From Aestuariispira insulae (GTDB lineage Bacteria; Pseudomonadota; Alphaproteobacteria; UBA8366; Aestuariispiraceae), in the NCBI RefSeq assembly GCF_003385955.1, contig NZ_QRDW01000004.1:1-64000 (forward strand): a stretch of DNA of 64,000 bases, in the 5' to 3' direction. The position numbers and the translations under genes were made by a program. Position 1 is the first letter of the stretch. Each line of letters opens with the position of its first letter. Under the pieces are notes generated by a model that was not told the origin of the DNA, made no database searches, and saw only the letters and a program-made list of their open reading frames with translations. Of the stretch, positions 7,911 through 15,306 are shown one piece after another.

Positions 7911-9212
7911 ATGCAACAGACCCCAGTCTGGAGAGTGATCGTGGCGGCATTATCCGATTTGCAATTGAGAGCGTTTCCTGAGCCTCTGGCCGGAACTGTA
8001 TCCGTACCGGTCCTGTCTCAAGATCAGCTTGCAGCGATCGAGGCCGACGCCGACAAGATCCTGGCCGAGATTGGCATCGCCTTCCGGGATGATCCCGAAA
8101 GCCTGGCGCTGTTAGATGGGATGGGCGCGAAAATTGACGGCGATATCGCCCGAATGGACGGTGCGGCATTACGCCGTGTGATATCGTCCGCGCCATCAAG
8201 CTTTGCGATTAAAAGCCGGAACCCGGATCGGGATCTCATGGTCGGAACCGGAAAGCGGGTTTTTGTGCCCAGTTATGGCACGCCCAATGTCCGGCATCTT
8301 GATGGCAGCTATGGCCTGGGAAGCCTGGCGGATTATCACATGCTGGTGCGTCTGGCCCATGACATGCCGATTATCAATCATACTGGAACGCTGCTTTGTT
8401 TCCCCCATGACCTGTCAGAAGGGCATCGCCCATTGGAGGTGGTCGCCGCACATCTTAAGTTGTCCGACAAACCGTTCATGGGTTCTGTTCTGACCCCGGA
8501 TGGTTGTGCGGATGCGATTGACCTGACCGCAGCGGTGGTCGGGGATGACGAAATGGACCGCCATTGTTACCTGATGCATCTGATCAATTCTAATCCGCCG
8601 CTGGTCTATGTGGAAAAGGCCTTGAAGACACTCCGGACTGCGGCCATCCGCAATCAGGGTTGCCTGGTGACCGCCTATGCCATGATGGGGGCCTCTTCCT
8701 CTGTCAGCCTGATGGGGACACTCGCCCAGCTTTATGCGGAAGTTATGGCCGGGGCGGCGTTGTCCCAATTGGTGCGGCCGGGCGCACCGGTCATTGGCGG
8801 GATCTATGCCATCCCCTTTTCCATGCGTTCCATGATCCCGGTTTTTGGCGATCCCGTCGCGGCACTGGCCCAGATGGCCGGATGCCAGCTTGTTCGCAGG
8901 CTGGGACTGCCGACAAGGGGTGAGGGGGGAATAACTTCTTCAAATACTTTTGACGGGCAGGCAGCCGCTGAGAGCGCATTCAATATGACTGCAAGTTTTC
9001 ATGCCGGTGCGGATTTCATACTCCATTCCGTTGGTTGGTTGGAAAACGGCCGCACAATTTCGATCGACAAATTCGAACGCGAATCCGATTGGTTGTCGAC
9101 GGTGATCGGCCATCCGGACCATTCAGAAAAACCGCCCGTTCCTTTGACGCAATCACAAGAACAGTCTTTGTCAGCCTTGTTGAAGGAACTCCGGCACCGC
9201 CGGTCTGAATGA
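7911..9212 (+). CDS. MttB-like trimethylamine methyltransferase family protein (copy 1)
   Basis: The 433-residue protein belongs to the trimethylamine methyltransferase (MttB) superfamily of TIM-barrel enzymes that demethylate quaternary amines. Family features are the barrel with LLCFPHDLSEGHRPLE (residues ~162-178), LQPE-like internal repeats and the C-terminal DFILHSVGWLENGRTISIDKFE region. There is no in-frame amber codon, so it is a non-pyrrolysine member, like the glycine-betaine or carnitine demethylases. No corrinoid protein gene is adjacent. A GTG at 7941 with GGAGAG in front is a plausible alternative start (423 residues). The neighbouring dehydrogenase and LysR regulator suggest a catabolic role. 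Confidence 0.85.
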   Translation: MQQTPVWRVIVAALSDLQLRAFPEPLAGTVSVPVLSQDQLAAIEADADKILAEIGIAFRDDPESLALLDGMGAKIDGDIARMDGAALRRVISSAPSSFAIKSRNPDRDLMVGTGKRVFVPSYGTPNVRHLDGSYGLGSLADYHMLVRLAHDMPIINHTGTLLCFPHDLSEGHRPLEVVAAHLKLSDKPFMGSVLTPDGCADAIDLTAAVVGDDEMDRHCYLMHLINSNPPLVYVEKALKTLRTAAIRNQGCLVTAYAMMGASSSVSLMGTLAQLYAEVMAGAALSQLVRPGAPVIGGIYAIPFSMRSMIPVFGDPVAALAQMAGCQLVRRLGLPTRGEGGITSSNTFDGQAAAESAFNMTASFHAGADFILHSVGWLENGRTISIDKFERESDWLSTVIGHPDHSEKPPVPLTQSQEQSLSALLKELRHRRSE

Positions 9213-9357
9213 TCTATCGGGCGGAATATCGATAAAAATAATCCTGTCACAATTGGGCGCTATCGGACCGGGACGTTGCGGCCTCGTTCAAAATGGCTGG
9301 ACATGTTCCTTGGAATAAAGGTTCCGGATTATGTGTTTATCCTCACCAGTCTGGCAC

Positions 9358-9382
9358 GATTGTTTCTTGGATCGAAACAATC
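9358..9382. promoter_or_regulatory. Perfect 9-bp inverted repeat, candidate operator
   Basis: GATTGTTTC (9358-9366) and GAAACAATC (9374-9382) form a perfect dyad with a 7-base spacer, about 80 bases before the cytochrome b561 start. The AT-rich arms and lack of a T-tract argue for a protein-binding site rather than a terminator. The binding protein is unknown. Confidence 0.45.
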
Positions 9383-9464
9383 TGTTTCATTCTAGCTGGC
9401 TAAAAAAACGCTGAAGTTGGCCTTATGTGTATCGGCGTGACATCACAGTAACGAGGATTTGGGC

Positions 9465-10013
9465 ATGGCCCTTAAAAACACCAAAGATCAATATGGCTCT
9501 GTTGCCAAATGGATGCATTGGATCAGTGCGCTGACCATCATTGGTCTGTTTGCCCTGGGCCTGTGGATGCGCAGTCTTTCTTATTATGATCCCTGGTACA
9601 AGGATGGGCCCGATCTTCATCGCAGCATCGGTGTCGTTCTGGCGGTTTTGATTCTGGCGCGCCTTGTCTGGCGGTGGATGAATCCGCAGCCGCATGATCC
9701 CGCTCATGCCCGGTGGGAGCGGGTTGTCGCGTCCTGGACCCATGGGCTGTTTTATGTGTTGCTGTTTGCGCTCTTCATTGCGGGATTTCTGATTTCCACA
9801 GCAGATGGCCGCTCTATGGATGTCTTTGGCCTTTTCTCAATTCCCTCTGTCATCAAGCAGGCCGGGTTGGAGAAAACCGCTGGCGAGATCCATGAAATCC
9901 TGGCCTTCACTGTGATCGGGCTTGCCGTTTTCCATGTGATCGGTGCTCTCAAACATCATGTGATCGACAAAGACCGAACGTTGCTGCGCATGTTACCGGA
10001 ACGGAAAAAATAA
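9465..10013 (+). CDS. Cytochrome b561
   Basis: A 182-residue inner-membrane cytochrome b561 with four hydrophobic segments and the conserved haem-ligand histidines: KWMHWISA (first helix), DLHRSIG, the WTHGLFY segment and IHEILAF/FHVIGALKHH toward the C-terminus. It moves electrons between ubiquinol and periplasmic acceptors. The gene directly precedes yceI, the same pairing known from yceJ-yceI in enterobacteria. The ATG at 9465 follows GAGG at an eight-base distance. Confidence 0.92.
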   Translation: MALKNTKDQYGSVAKWMHWISALTIIGLFALGLWMRSLSYYDPWYKDGPDLHRSIGVVLAVLILARLVWRWMNPQPHDPAHARWERVVASWTHGLFYVLLFALFIAGFLISTADGRSMDVFGLFSIPSVIKQAGLEKTAGEIHEILAFTVIGLAVFHVIGALKHHVIDKDRTLLRMLPERKK

Positions 10014-10032
10014 CCGATGTGCGATCGGTTTT
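10012..10032 (+). terminator. Weak hairpin between cytochrome b561 and yceI
   Basis: AACCGAT (10012-10018) pairs with ATCGGTT (10024-10030) around five bases and is followed by only TTTA-type sequence. It overlaps the b561 stop codon. It may attenuate rather than end transcription into yceI. Confidence 0.4.
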
Positions 10033-10083
10033 ACCCTAACCAACCTGTCCAACTAGAATTGTAATTTAACAAGGAACCGAACG

Positions 10084-10662
10084 ATGAAAAAGGCTCTTAT
10101 TCTGTCTGCTGCTTTGATGGCCGGTATTGTAACCGGCGGGGTGACAAAGGCTGATACCTATGTGATCGATACAAAAGGTGCTCATGCTTCGATTAATTTC
10201 AATATCAAGCACCTGGGTTATAGCAACCTGCGCGGCCGCTTTGACAAGTTTGAAGGTGAGTTTACTTTTGACGAAGCGAACCCGGAAGCATCCAGTGTCT
10301 TGGTTACCATCGACACCAGCAGTGTGAACAGCAACCATGCGGAGCGTGATAATCACCTGCGCAGTGCTGATTTCCTGAATGTGAGTGAATACCCGACCGC
10401 CACTTTCAAAAGCACGAAAGTTACCGTTAATGGTGACGGTCAGGGCGTGATCACTGGTGACCTGACCTTGAATGGGGTGACCCGTTCCATTGATATCGTT
10501 GCCAGTCATGTTGGTGGTGGACAGGATCCGTGGGGCGGCCATCGCCAGGGTTTCACCGGCACCACCACCATTGCACTTGCCGATTATGGCATTGATTTCA
10601 ATCTGGGCCCGGCTTCCAAAGAGGTTGAACTAACCCTGGAAGTGGAGGGAATCAAGCAATAA
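10084..10662 (+). CDS. YceI-family periplasmic lipid-binding protein
   Basis: The 192-residue product has a signal peptide (residues 1-23, cleaved near TKA-DT) and a YceI lipocalin-like barrel that binds polyisoprenoid or similar lipids in the periplasm. Recognisable parts are YVIDTKGAHASINFNIKHLGYS (residues 24-45), the DNHLRSADFLNVSEYPTATFKST stretch in the middle and GDLTLNGVTR. Length fits the family. AAGGA precedes the ATG. The placement after cytochrome b561 suggests a shared role in quinone- or isoprenoid-related redox chemistry. Confidence 0.93.
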   Translation: MKKALILSAALMAGIVTGGVTKADTYVIDTKGAHASINFNIKHLGYSNLRGRFDKFEGEFTFDEANPEASSVLVTIDTSSVNSNHAERDNHLRSADFLNVSEYPTATFKSTKVTVNGDGQGVITGDLTLNGVTRSIDIVASHVGGGQDPWGGHRQGFTGTTTIALADYGIDFNLGPASKEVELTLEVEGIKQ

Positions 10663-10682
10663 CACTTAAGTATGTGGTTTTT

Positions 10683-10713
10683 AAAAGCCCTGCTGTCTGC
10701 AGGGCTTTTTTTT
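10683..10713 (+). terminator. Intrinsic terminator after yceI
   Basis: AAAAGCCCTGC (10683-10693) pairs perfectly with GCAGGGCTTTT (10699-10709), five-base loop, followed by a T8 run. It closes the b561-yceI unit before oxyR. Confidence 0.93.
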
Positions 10714-10774
10714 GTCCCTGATCGATTGTATCTGTATTAATCGGGGAAAAAATTGAAAAGGGCGATCAAGTGTC

Positions 10775-11710
10775 ATGAAGGCTCTACCGACATTGAAACA
10801 GCTGCGCCATCTGGTGGCAGTTGCAGAATTTGAGCATTTCGGCAAGGCGGCGGAAGCTTGTTTCGTGACCCAATCCACGCTCAGCGCCAGCATCAAGGAA
10901 TTGGAGACCATCTTGGGATCCACCCTGATTGAGCGGACCAAACGTTCGGTCATGGTCACGGCGCTGGGTCTTGAGGTGGTGGAGCGGTCGCGCAATGTAT
11001 TGCGGGATGTCGAGGATATCGTTGACCTTGTGGCGGGCAAGGGCGAGCCGCTGACCGGCAATCTGCGCATGGGGGTGATCCCGACGATTAGCCCGTTCCT
11101 GTTGCCCCGTGTGATGCCGACCTTGCGTCGGGCCCATCCGGAACTCAGGCTCTATTTGCGCGAAGACCAGACGGCCCGGATCCTTGAAAAACTCGGCCAG
11201 GGTGATCTTGATCTGGTGTTGATCGCCTTGCCCTATCCGATGGATGGCATCGAAACGCTGACCGTTGCCGATGACCCTTTCTTTGTTGCCTTTCCCAAGG
11301 GGCATCGGTTTGAAAACCGGGAGATGGTACCAACTGAAGCCTTGGCTGAAGAAGAGCTTTTATTGCTGGAAGAAGGCCACTGCCTGCGAGAACATGCCCT
11401 GAGCGCCTGTCAGCTGATAACGGCGCCGCGCCGGGAAGACGGTTTCCAAGCGACCAGCCTATATACGCTGGTACAAATGGTTGAAAGCGGCCTCGGGCTG
11501 ACCCTTTTGCCTAAAATGGCGGTGGATGCGGGGCTTTTGCAGGGAACGAAATTGCAGATCAGACCCTTGGAAGGTCGCACTGCTTCCCGCGAAATCGGTT
11601 TGGCCTGGCGAAAATCCAGCAGCCGGGATCACGAATATCGAATGCTAGGGGACATACTGCGTGAAGAGCTGGCAACGCCTGTGCCCCCAACCGGACGAAA
11701 ACCGAAATAG
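10775..11710 (+). CDS. oxyR: Hydrogen peroxide-sensing regulator OxyR
   Basis: This 311-residue LysR-type regulator carries the OxyR redox site: EEGHCLREHALSAC places Cys203 and Cys212 nine residues apart, exactly as Cys199 and Cys208 in the E. coli protein. It also has the downstream F-ATSLYTLVQMVESGLGLTLLP stretch. The N-terminal helix-turn-helix is at residues 5-60. It senses peroxide through a disulfide and activates antioxidant genes. No catalase or peroxiredoxin gene is next to it, so its targets lie elsewhere or include unrecognised neighbours. Confidence 0.93.
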   Translation: MKALPTLKQLRHLVAVAEFEHFGKAAEACFVTQSTLSASIKELETILGSTLIERTKRSVMVTALGLEVVERSRNVLRDVEDIVDLVAGKGEPLTGNLRMGVIPTISPFLLPRVMPTLRRAHPELRLYLREDQTARILEKLGQGDLDLVLIALPYPMDGIETLTVADDPFFVAFPKGHRFENREMVPTEALAEEELLLLEEGHCLREHALSACQLITAPRREDGFQATSLYTLVQMVESGLGLTLLPKMAVDAGLLQGTKLQIRPLEGRTASREIGLAWRKSSSRDHEYRMLGDILREELATPVPPTGRKPK

Positions 11711-11731
11711 CAATTGTGGTGGATCCTTCGG

Positions 11732-11768
11732 ATCCCGGCAGGCCGGTTGGGTGGCGGCCTGCCGGGAT
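11732..11768. terminator. Long perfect hairpin downstream of oxyR
   Basis: A 14-bp stem (11732-11745 with 11755-11768) encloses a nine-base loop, 21 bases after the oxyR stop. No T-run follows on either strand, so it may be an RNA 3'-end stabiliser or factor-dependent terminator rather than a classical one. The rest of the 200-base gap to 11910 shows nothing else. Confidence 0.5.
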
Positions 11769-11909
11769 GTGCTGCTGACTTAAAAGGCAAATACAGCAGC
11801 ATCTGGGGGAGGTCTGTTAAAAGAGCTGCCTTTCGAAGATCAGCATGGCCGATTTCGATAAATCAGGGAAATGGGTTATTTCTTTTTAAGAAATCGATAA
11901 GAGCGATTA

Positions 11910-13145
11910 TTAGTGCGGCTTGAAATCAAGATGCAGCCAATTCGCCGCTCCCAGACCGGCGGTCAGACCAGTCGCCAGGCAGGCATTGAGGAGATAGCCC
12001 CCGGTGGGCGCTTCCCAATCGAGCATTTCCCCAGCGCAAAAGACACTGGGGCGTTTCCTGATCATCAAATTATCATTCAGTTCCTGGAAGCAGACACCAC
12101 CGGCGGTGCTGATGGCTTCATCAATGGGGTGAGGTTGGGTCAACGGGATTGGCAGTGCCTTTACTGCCTGCGCCAGAAGGTGGTTATCTTCGAAGGTTTG
12201 TTTATCGGTCAATTCCCGCAGGAGGCCGGCTTTCACCCCTTTGAGCCGCAGGGTCTTGCGCAGATGATTGGCTTTGGAATCGGCCCCCCTTGGGCGTTCC
12301 AGGCGCCGGAATATTTCTTGTTCGTCAATGTCGGGCAGGAGATCGAGATAAAGATCAGCCTTGCCGTCTTGCGCGATCTGATCGCGCAGCCTGGCCGACA
12401 GCGCATAAACCGCGCTGCCTTCGATGCCGCGATGGGAGATGACAAATTCGCCTTGTAACCGCGTATCCTTTGTCGAGAGGCAAACGGTCTTAACTGGTTC
12501 GCCGGAGAATTTGCCCCGGAAATGATCGGACCAATCGACCCCAAAACCGCAATTGCTGGGGCGCAGCGGTTGGATTGCAATCCCAGATCTTTCAAGAACA
12601 GGGATCCATGCGGCATCTGAACCAAGCTTGGACCAACTGCCACCGCCCATGGCCAGAATGGTTGCGGAAGTGGGGTATTCTTGTCTGCTGCCATCGGTTT
12701 CAAAACAGAGGGTATTGTGATCCGACCAACCGACCCAACGATGACGCCGGTGAAACTGGACACCATTCCTGTCCAGCCGTTCAAGCCAGGCTCTCAGCAG
12801 GGGGGAAGCCTTATAATGGGTGGGAAATATGCGACCTGAACTCCCGACAAAAGTTTCAATGCCGAGTCCTGCGGCCCATTCCTGCAGCAATTTGGGTGGG
12901 AAGCGATCAATGGAGCCCTTCAGTTTTTCCTGCCGGGCGCCATAGCGTTTCAGGAAACTCTCATATGCCTCTGCATGCGTCAGGTTCAGACCACTTTTTC
13001 CCGCCATCAGGAATTTTCGACCAAAGGAAGGCATGGCGTCGTAAACGTGAATTTCACATGGATAGTCCGTCAGGGCCTCGGCAGCCATGAGACCTGCCGG
13101 GCCGCCGCCGATGATGGAGACTACCGGGTTACCTTGCTCGGTCAT
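11910..13145 (-). CDS. BaiN/HI0933-like flavoprotein (NAD(P)/FAD-dependent oxidoreductase)
   Basis: The 411-residue protein has the FAD-binding motif VSIIGGGPAGLMAAEALT (residues 9-26), followed by the family signature GRKFLMAGKSGLNLTHAE (residues 42-59) and a C-terminal AGEMLDWEAPTGGYLLNACLATG segment. These mark the HI0933/YhiN/BaiN group of flavin reductases, probably cytosolic. Physiological substrates are mostly unknown. TATC-terminated hydrophilic insert in the middle contains the second domain (about residues 200-330). It is a single-gene unit reading toward oxyR. Confidence 0.9.
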   Translation of the reverse strand: MTEQGNPVVSIIGGGPAGLMAAEALTDYPCEIHVYDAMPSFGRKFLMAGKSGLNLTHAEAYESFLKRYGARQEKLKGSIDRFPPKLLQEWAAGLGIETFVGSSGRIFPTHYKASPLLRAWLERLDRNGVQFHRRHRWVGWSDHNTLCFETDGSRQEYPTSATILAMGGGSWSKLGSDAAWIPVLERSGIAIQPLRPSNCGFGVDWSDHFRGKFSGEPVKTVCLSTKDTRLQGEFVISHRGIEGSAVYALSARLRDQIAQDGKADLYLDLLPDIDEQEIFRRLERPRGADSKANHLRKTLRLKGVKAGLLRELTDKQTFEDNHLLAQAVKALPIPLTQPHPIDEAISTAGGVCFQELNDNLMIRKRPSVFCAGEMLDWEAPTGGYLLNACLATGLTAGLGAANWLHLDFKPH

Positions 13146-13461
13146 GGATATTGGGAACCAGTTTTTTTATTCATTTCCCTTTTGGTTCTACCGGAGCCTG
13201 GATGGGGAGGCAATGAATTGATGTTATTGGCAATGTTGTCCTGATCAGTTCGGTAGGCGCAATTTTATCTTTATTTGTTAAATATTTGCAGGCTTTTTAG
13301 GCGTTTACGGGCCTCTCGATTGAATGCTATTTTCTAATCCATACAGGTGGTTTGGGTCCCGGCCGTTCAATGGGTAGACGTACCGGGGGCAATCGGGAAA
13401 TCTTGTGCCGTTATTGATTTTCCGAACCGGCAGCCCAAGCCGGTTTTAGTGTCGTTCAACC
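13146..13461. other. Intergenic region between two divergent genes
   Basis: About 316 bases separate the flavoprotein start from the methyltransferase start and must hold both promoters. The part from 13260 to 13340 is AT-rich. An AACCGGC/GCCGGTT hairpin (13425-13445) followed by TT lies just before the methyltransferase. No open frame here looks real. Confidence 0.6.
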
Positions 13462-14562
13462 ATGAAACAGATATTGCGAAGAGTCGTTTCATCGCTGCAA
13501 ACGAATGACGATGCCATCATTGTCGAGCGCGGTGAGATCAATTTGGGGAAGCGTCTCATGGCCTGGTGGCAGGGACGGGATCTGGTCACCCAGACGGGGG
13601 CCGGCCGTTCATCTGCGTCCAGACGGTCTGGCAAGACAAAGCGCGCCAGACCAAAAGCCAAGGGACCGCGCGTTGGGAAACCCACCAACGACCTATCGCG
13701 CAATGCCCCGTCTGTTCAAAAGGCCAAGGCTCAGGCAGGGGCTGGGGAAGAAACTGCAGAATCGTCGAAGAAAAAAGAAAACCCGGCGGGGCTTGCCACG
13801 CGCAAGAGTGACAAGATGATCCGCAACAGTGCGTCACCGATCCGGGATATGGATATGGCGGATCTGTTGGAGGTTATGTGGGATGCACCGGTGCGGACAC
13901 CGGGCGGCATAAAGGGGGCCGTTGACCTGCTAGAGCCGGTTATCCAGAATCTGAAACCGTTCAAGGAGGTGTTGGATATTTGCGCCGGAGACGGCCAAGT
14001 GATGGATTATCTGCGTGAGCATCATCAGGCGGTTACCGTGGCCTATGACACCAGTGAATTGTTATGTGACCAGTCGCGTGGGGAGGTGCGAAACTATGCG
14101 CCGCGACGGGCTAATTTCGGGGCCGAACGGTTTGATTTTGTCTGTGCGCTGGAAGGCATGCAGGATGAAGAGGACCGGGAAGAGATCCTAAAGGCCGCGA
14201 CGGATGCCATGAAGGTCGGCGGCAAGATGCTGTTGGTGGATGCAATCGGTGATGCGCCTAACGGCAAAGTGCCTTATCTGGCCCGTCATGACGGGTTTGA
14301 GGCCCCGGTGCTGTCGGCCCGCTATTACAAAAAAATTTTGGCCGATTGCGGGCTTAAACTGATCGGTACCGAGAATATCACCCAGATTTATCAGCATCGG
14401 TTGAAAATGGGATGGGCTAAGGCAGCGGAATTGTTCCGGACACGCCGGATGGATGAAAGATCGCGTGATATTCTCAAAGAGCAATCCGTTCATCAGTTCG
14501 ACCGGTTGAAATCGCTGCATGAACGCCATGCCAAGATCATGCGGCTTGAATTGACCAAATAA
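13462..14562 (+). CDS. SAM-dependent methyltransferase with a basic N-terminal linker
   Basis: The 366-residue product consists of an N-terminal segment (1-45), a Lys/Arg/Ala/Ser-rich low-complexity linker (about 46-120) and a class I methyltransferase-like domain (about 125-270). The SAM-binding motif I is EVLDICAGDGQVMDYL. A C-terminal helical tail follows. The substrate is unknown; the basic linker suggests contact with nucleic acid or an acidic partner. The ribosome binding site is weak. It reads in the same direction as ung, 93 bases upstream of the chosen ung start. Confidence 0.7.
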   Translation: MKQILRRVVSSLQTNDDAIIVERGEINLGKRLMAWWQGRDLVTQTGAGRSSASRRSGKTKRARPKAKGPRVGKPTNDLSRNAPSVQKAKAQAGAGEETAESSKKKENPAGLATRKSDKMIRNSASPIRDMDMADLLEVMWDAPVRTPGGIKGAVDLLEPVIQNLKPFKEVLDICAGDGQVMDYLREHHQAVTVAYDTSELLCDQSRGEVRNYAPRRANFGAERFDFVCALEGMQDEEDREEILKAATDAMKVGGKMLLVDAIGDAPNGKVPYLARHDGFEAPVLSARYYKKILADCGLKLIGTENITQIYQHRLKMGWAKAAELFRTRRMDERSRDILKEQSVHQFDRLKSLHERHAKIMRLELTK

Positions 14563-14655
14563 GGCCTTCTCATCCGAATGACGGATTGGAACAGCCGCAC
14601 CAGTTTGTTACATAGCGGGTTCGAACCGTTTTCCAGACAGTTTCCGGAGCCGCCC

Positions 14656-15306
14656 ATGACTTGGCAAAATACCCTCCCATTTTTTAAAGATGGCCGCTGT
14701 GACACGGTAATGGCGCGTGTCCGTGCCGAGGTCGAGGCCGGTAAAGAGGTCTTGCCCGCTTGGGATAAAATTTTTCGTGCCTATGACGAGATGACGCCGG
14801 AAGAGGTGAAGGTAGTAATCCTGGGACAGGATCCCTATCCGACGCCGGGACATGCCCATGGTTTGAGTTTTTCGGTGGAGGCGAATGTCCGCCCTTTGCC
14901 CCGGTCGCTGAACAACATTTTTAAGGAGTTGGAGACCGACTTGGGGATCGCCCGACCGGAGCATGGCAATCTTGAACATTGGGCGCGGCAGGGCGTGATG
15001 CTGTTGAACAGCAGCTTGACTGTCGAGGCTGGTAATGCCGGTTCCCATGCCAAATATGGCTGGATGGAACTCACGGATGAGACGATCAGCCATCTTAGCG
15101 GCCAATGCGAACATGTGGTTTTCATCCTGTGGGGCGGTCATGCCCGCAAGAAGAAGGATCTAATTGATCTATCAAACCATCTGATCATCGAATCCGCCCA
15201 TCCGTCGCCCCTGTCGGCATCGCGCGGTTTTTTCGGCAGCAGGCCATTCTCGCGCGCTAACCAGTATCTCAAGGCCCAGGGCCGAAACCCGATCAGATGG
15301 GGTTAA
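14656..15306 (+). CDS. ung: Uracil-DNA glycosylase, family 1
   Basis: This 216-residue base-excision-repair enzyme removes uracil from DNA. It has the catalytic water-activating motif GQDPYPTPGHAHGLSFSV (residues ~57-74) and the minor-groove loop HPSPLSASRGFFGSRPFS near the C-terminus. I chose the ATG at 14656 because MTWQN aligns with the usual ELTWHDVL beginning and CGGAG precedes it; the ATG at 14578 would add 26 residues. The stop overlaps the convergent fadE stop by four bases. Confidence 0.95.
   Translation: MTWQNTLPFFKDGRCDTVMARVRAEVEAGKEVLPAWDKIFRAYDEMTPEEVKVVILGQDPYPTPGHAHGLSFSVEANVRPLPRSLNNIFKELETDLGIARPEHGNLEHWARQGVMLLNSSLTVEAGNAGSHAKYGWMELTDETISHLSGQCEHVVFILWGGHARKKKDLIDLSNHLIIESAHPSPLSASRGFFGSRPFSRANQYLKAQGRNPIRWG

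Noticed and set aside
7911-9212. Pyrrolysine-containing MttB
   Set aside because: No in-frame TAG is present in either MttB-like gene; both are non-pyrrolysine homologues.
11714-11923. 69-residue frame after oxyR
   Set aside because: It reads through the long perfect hairpin and lacks a ribosome binding site or domain.
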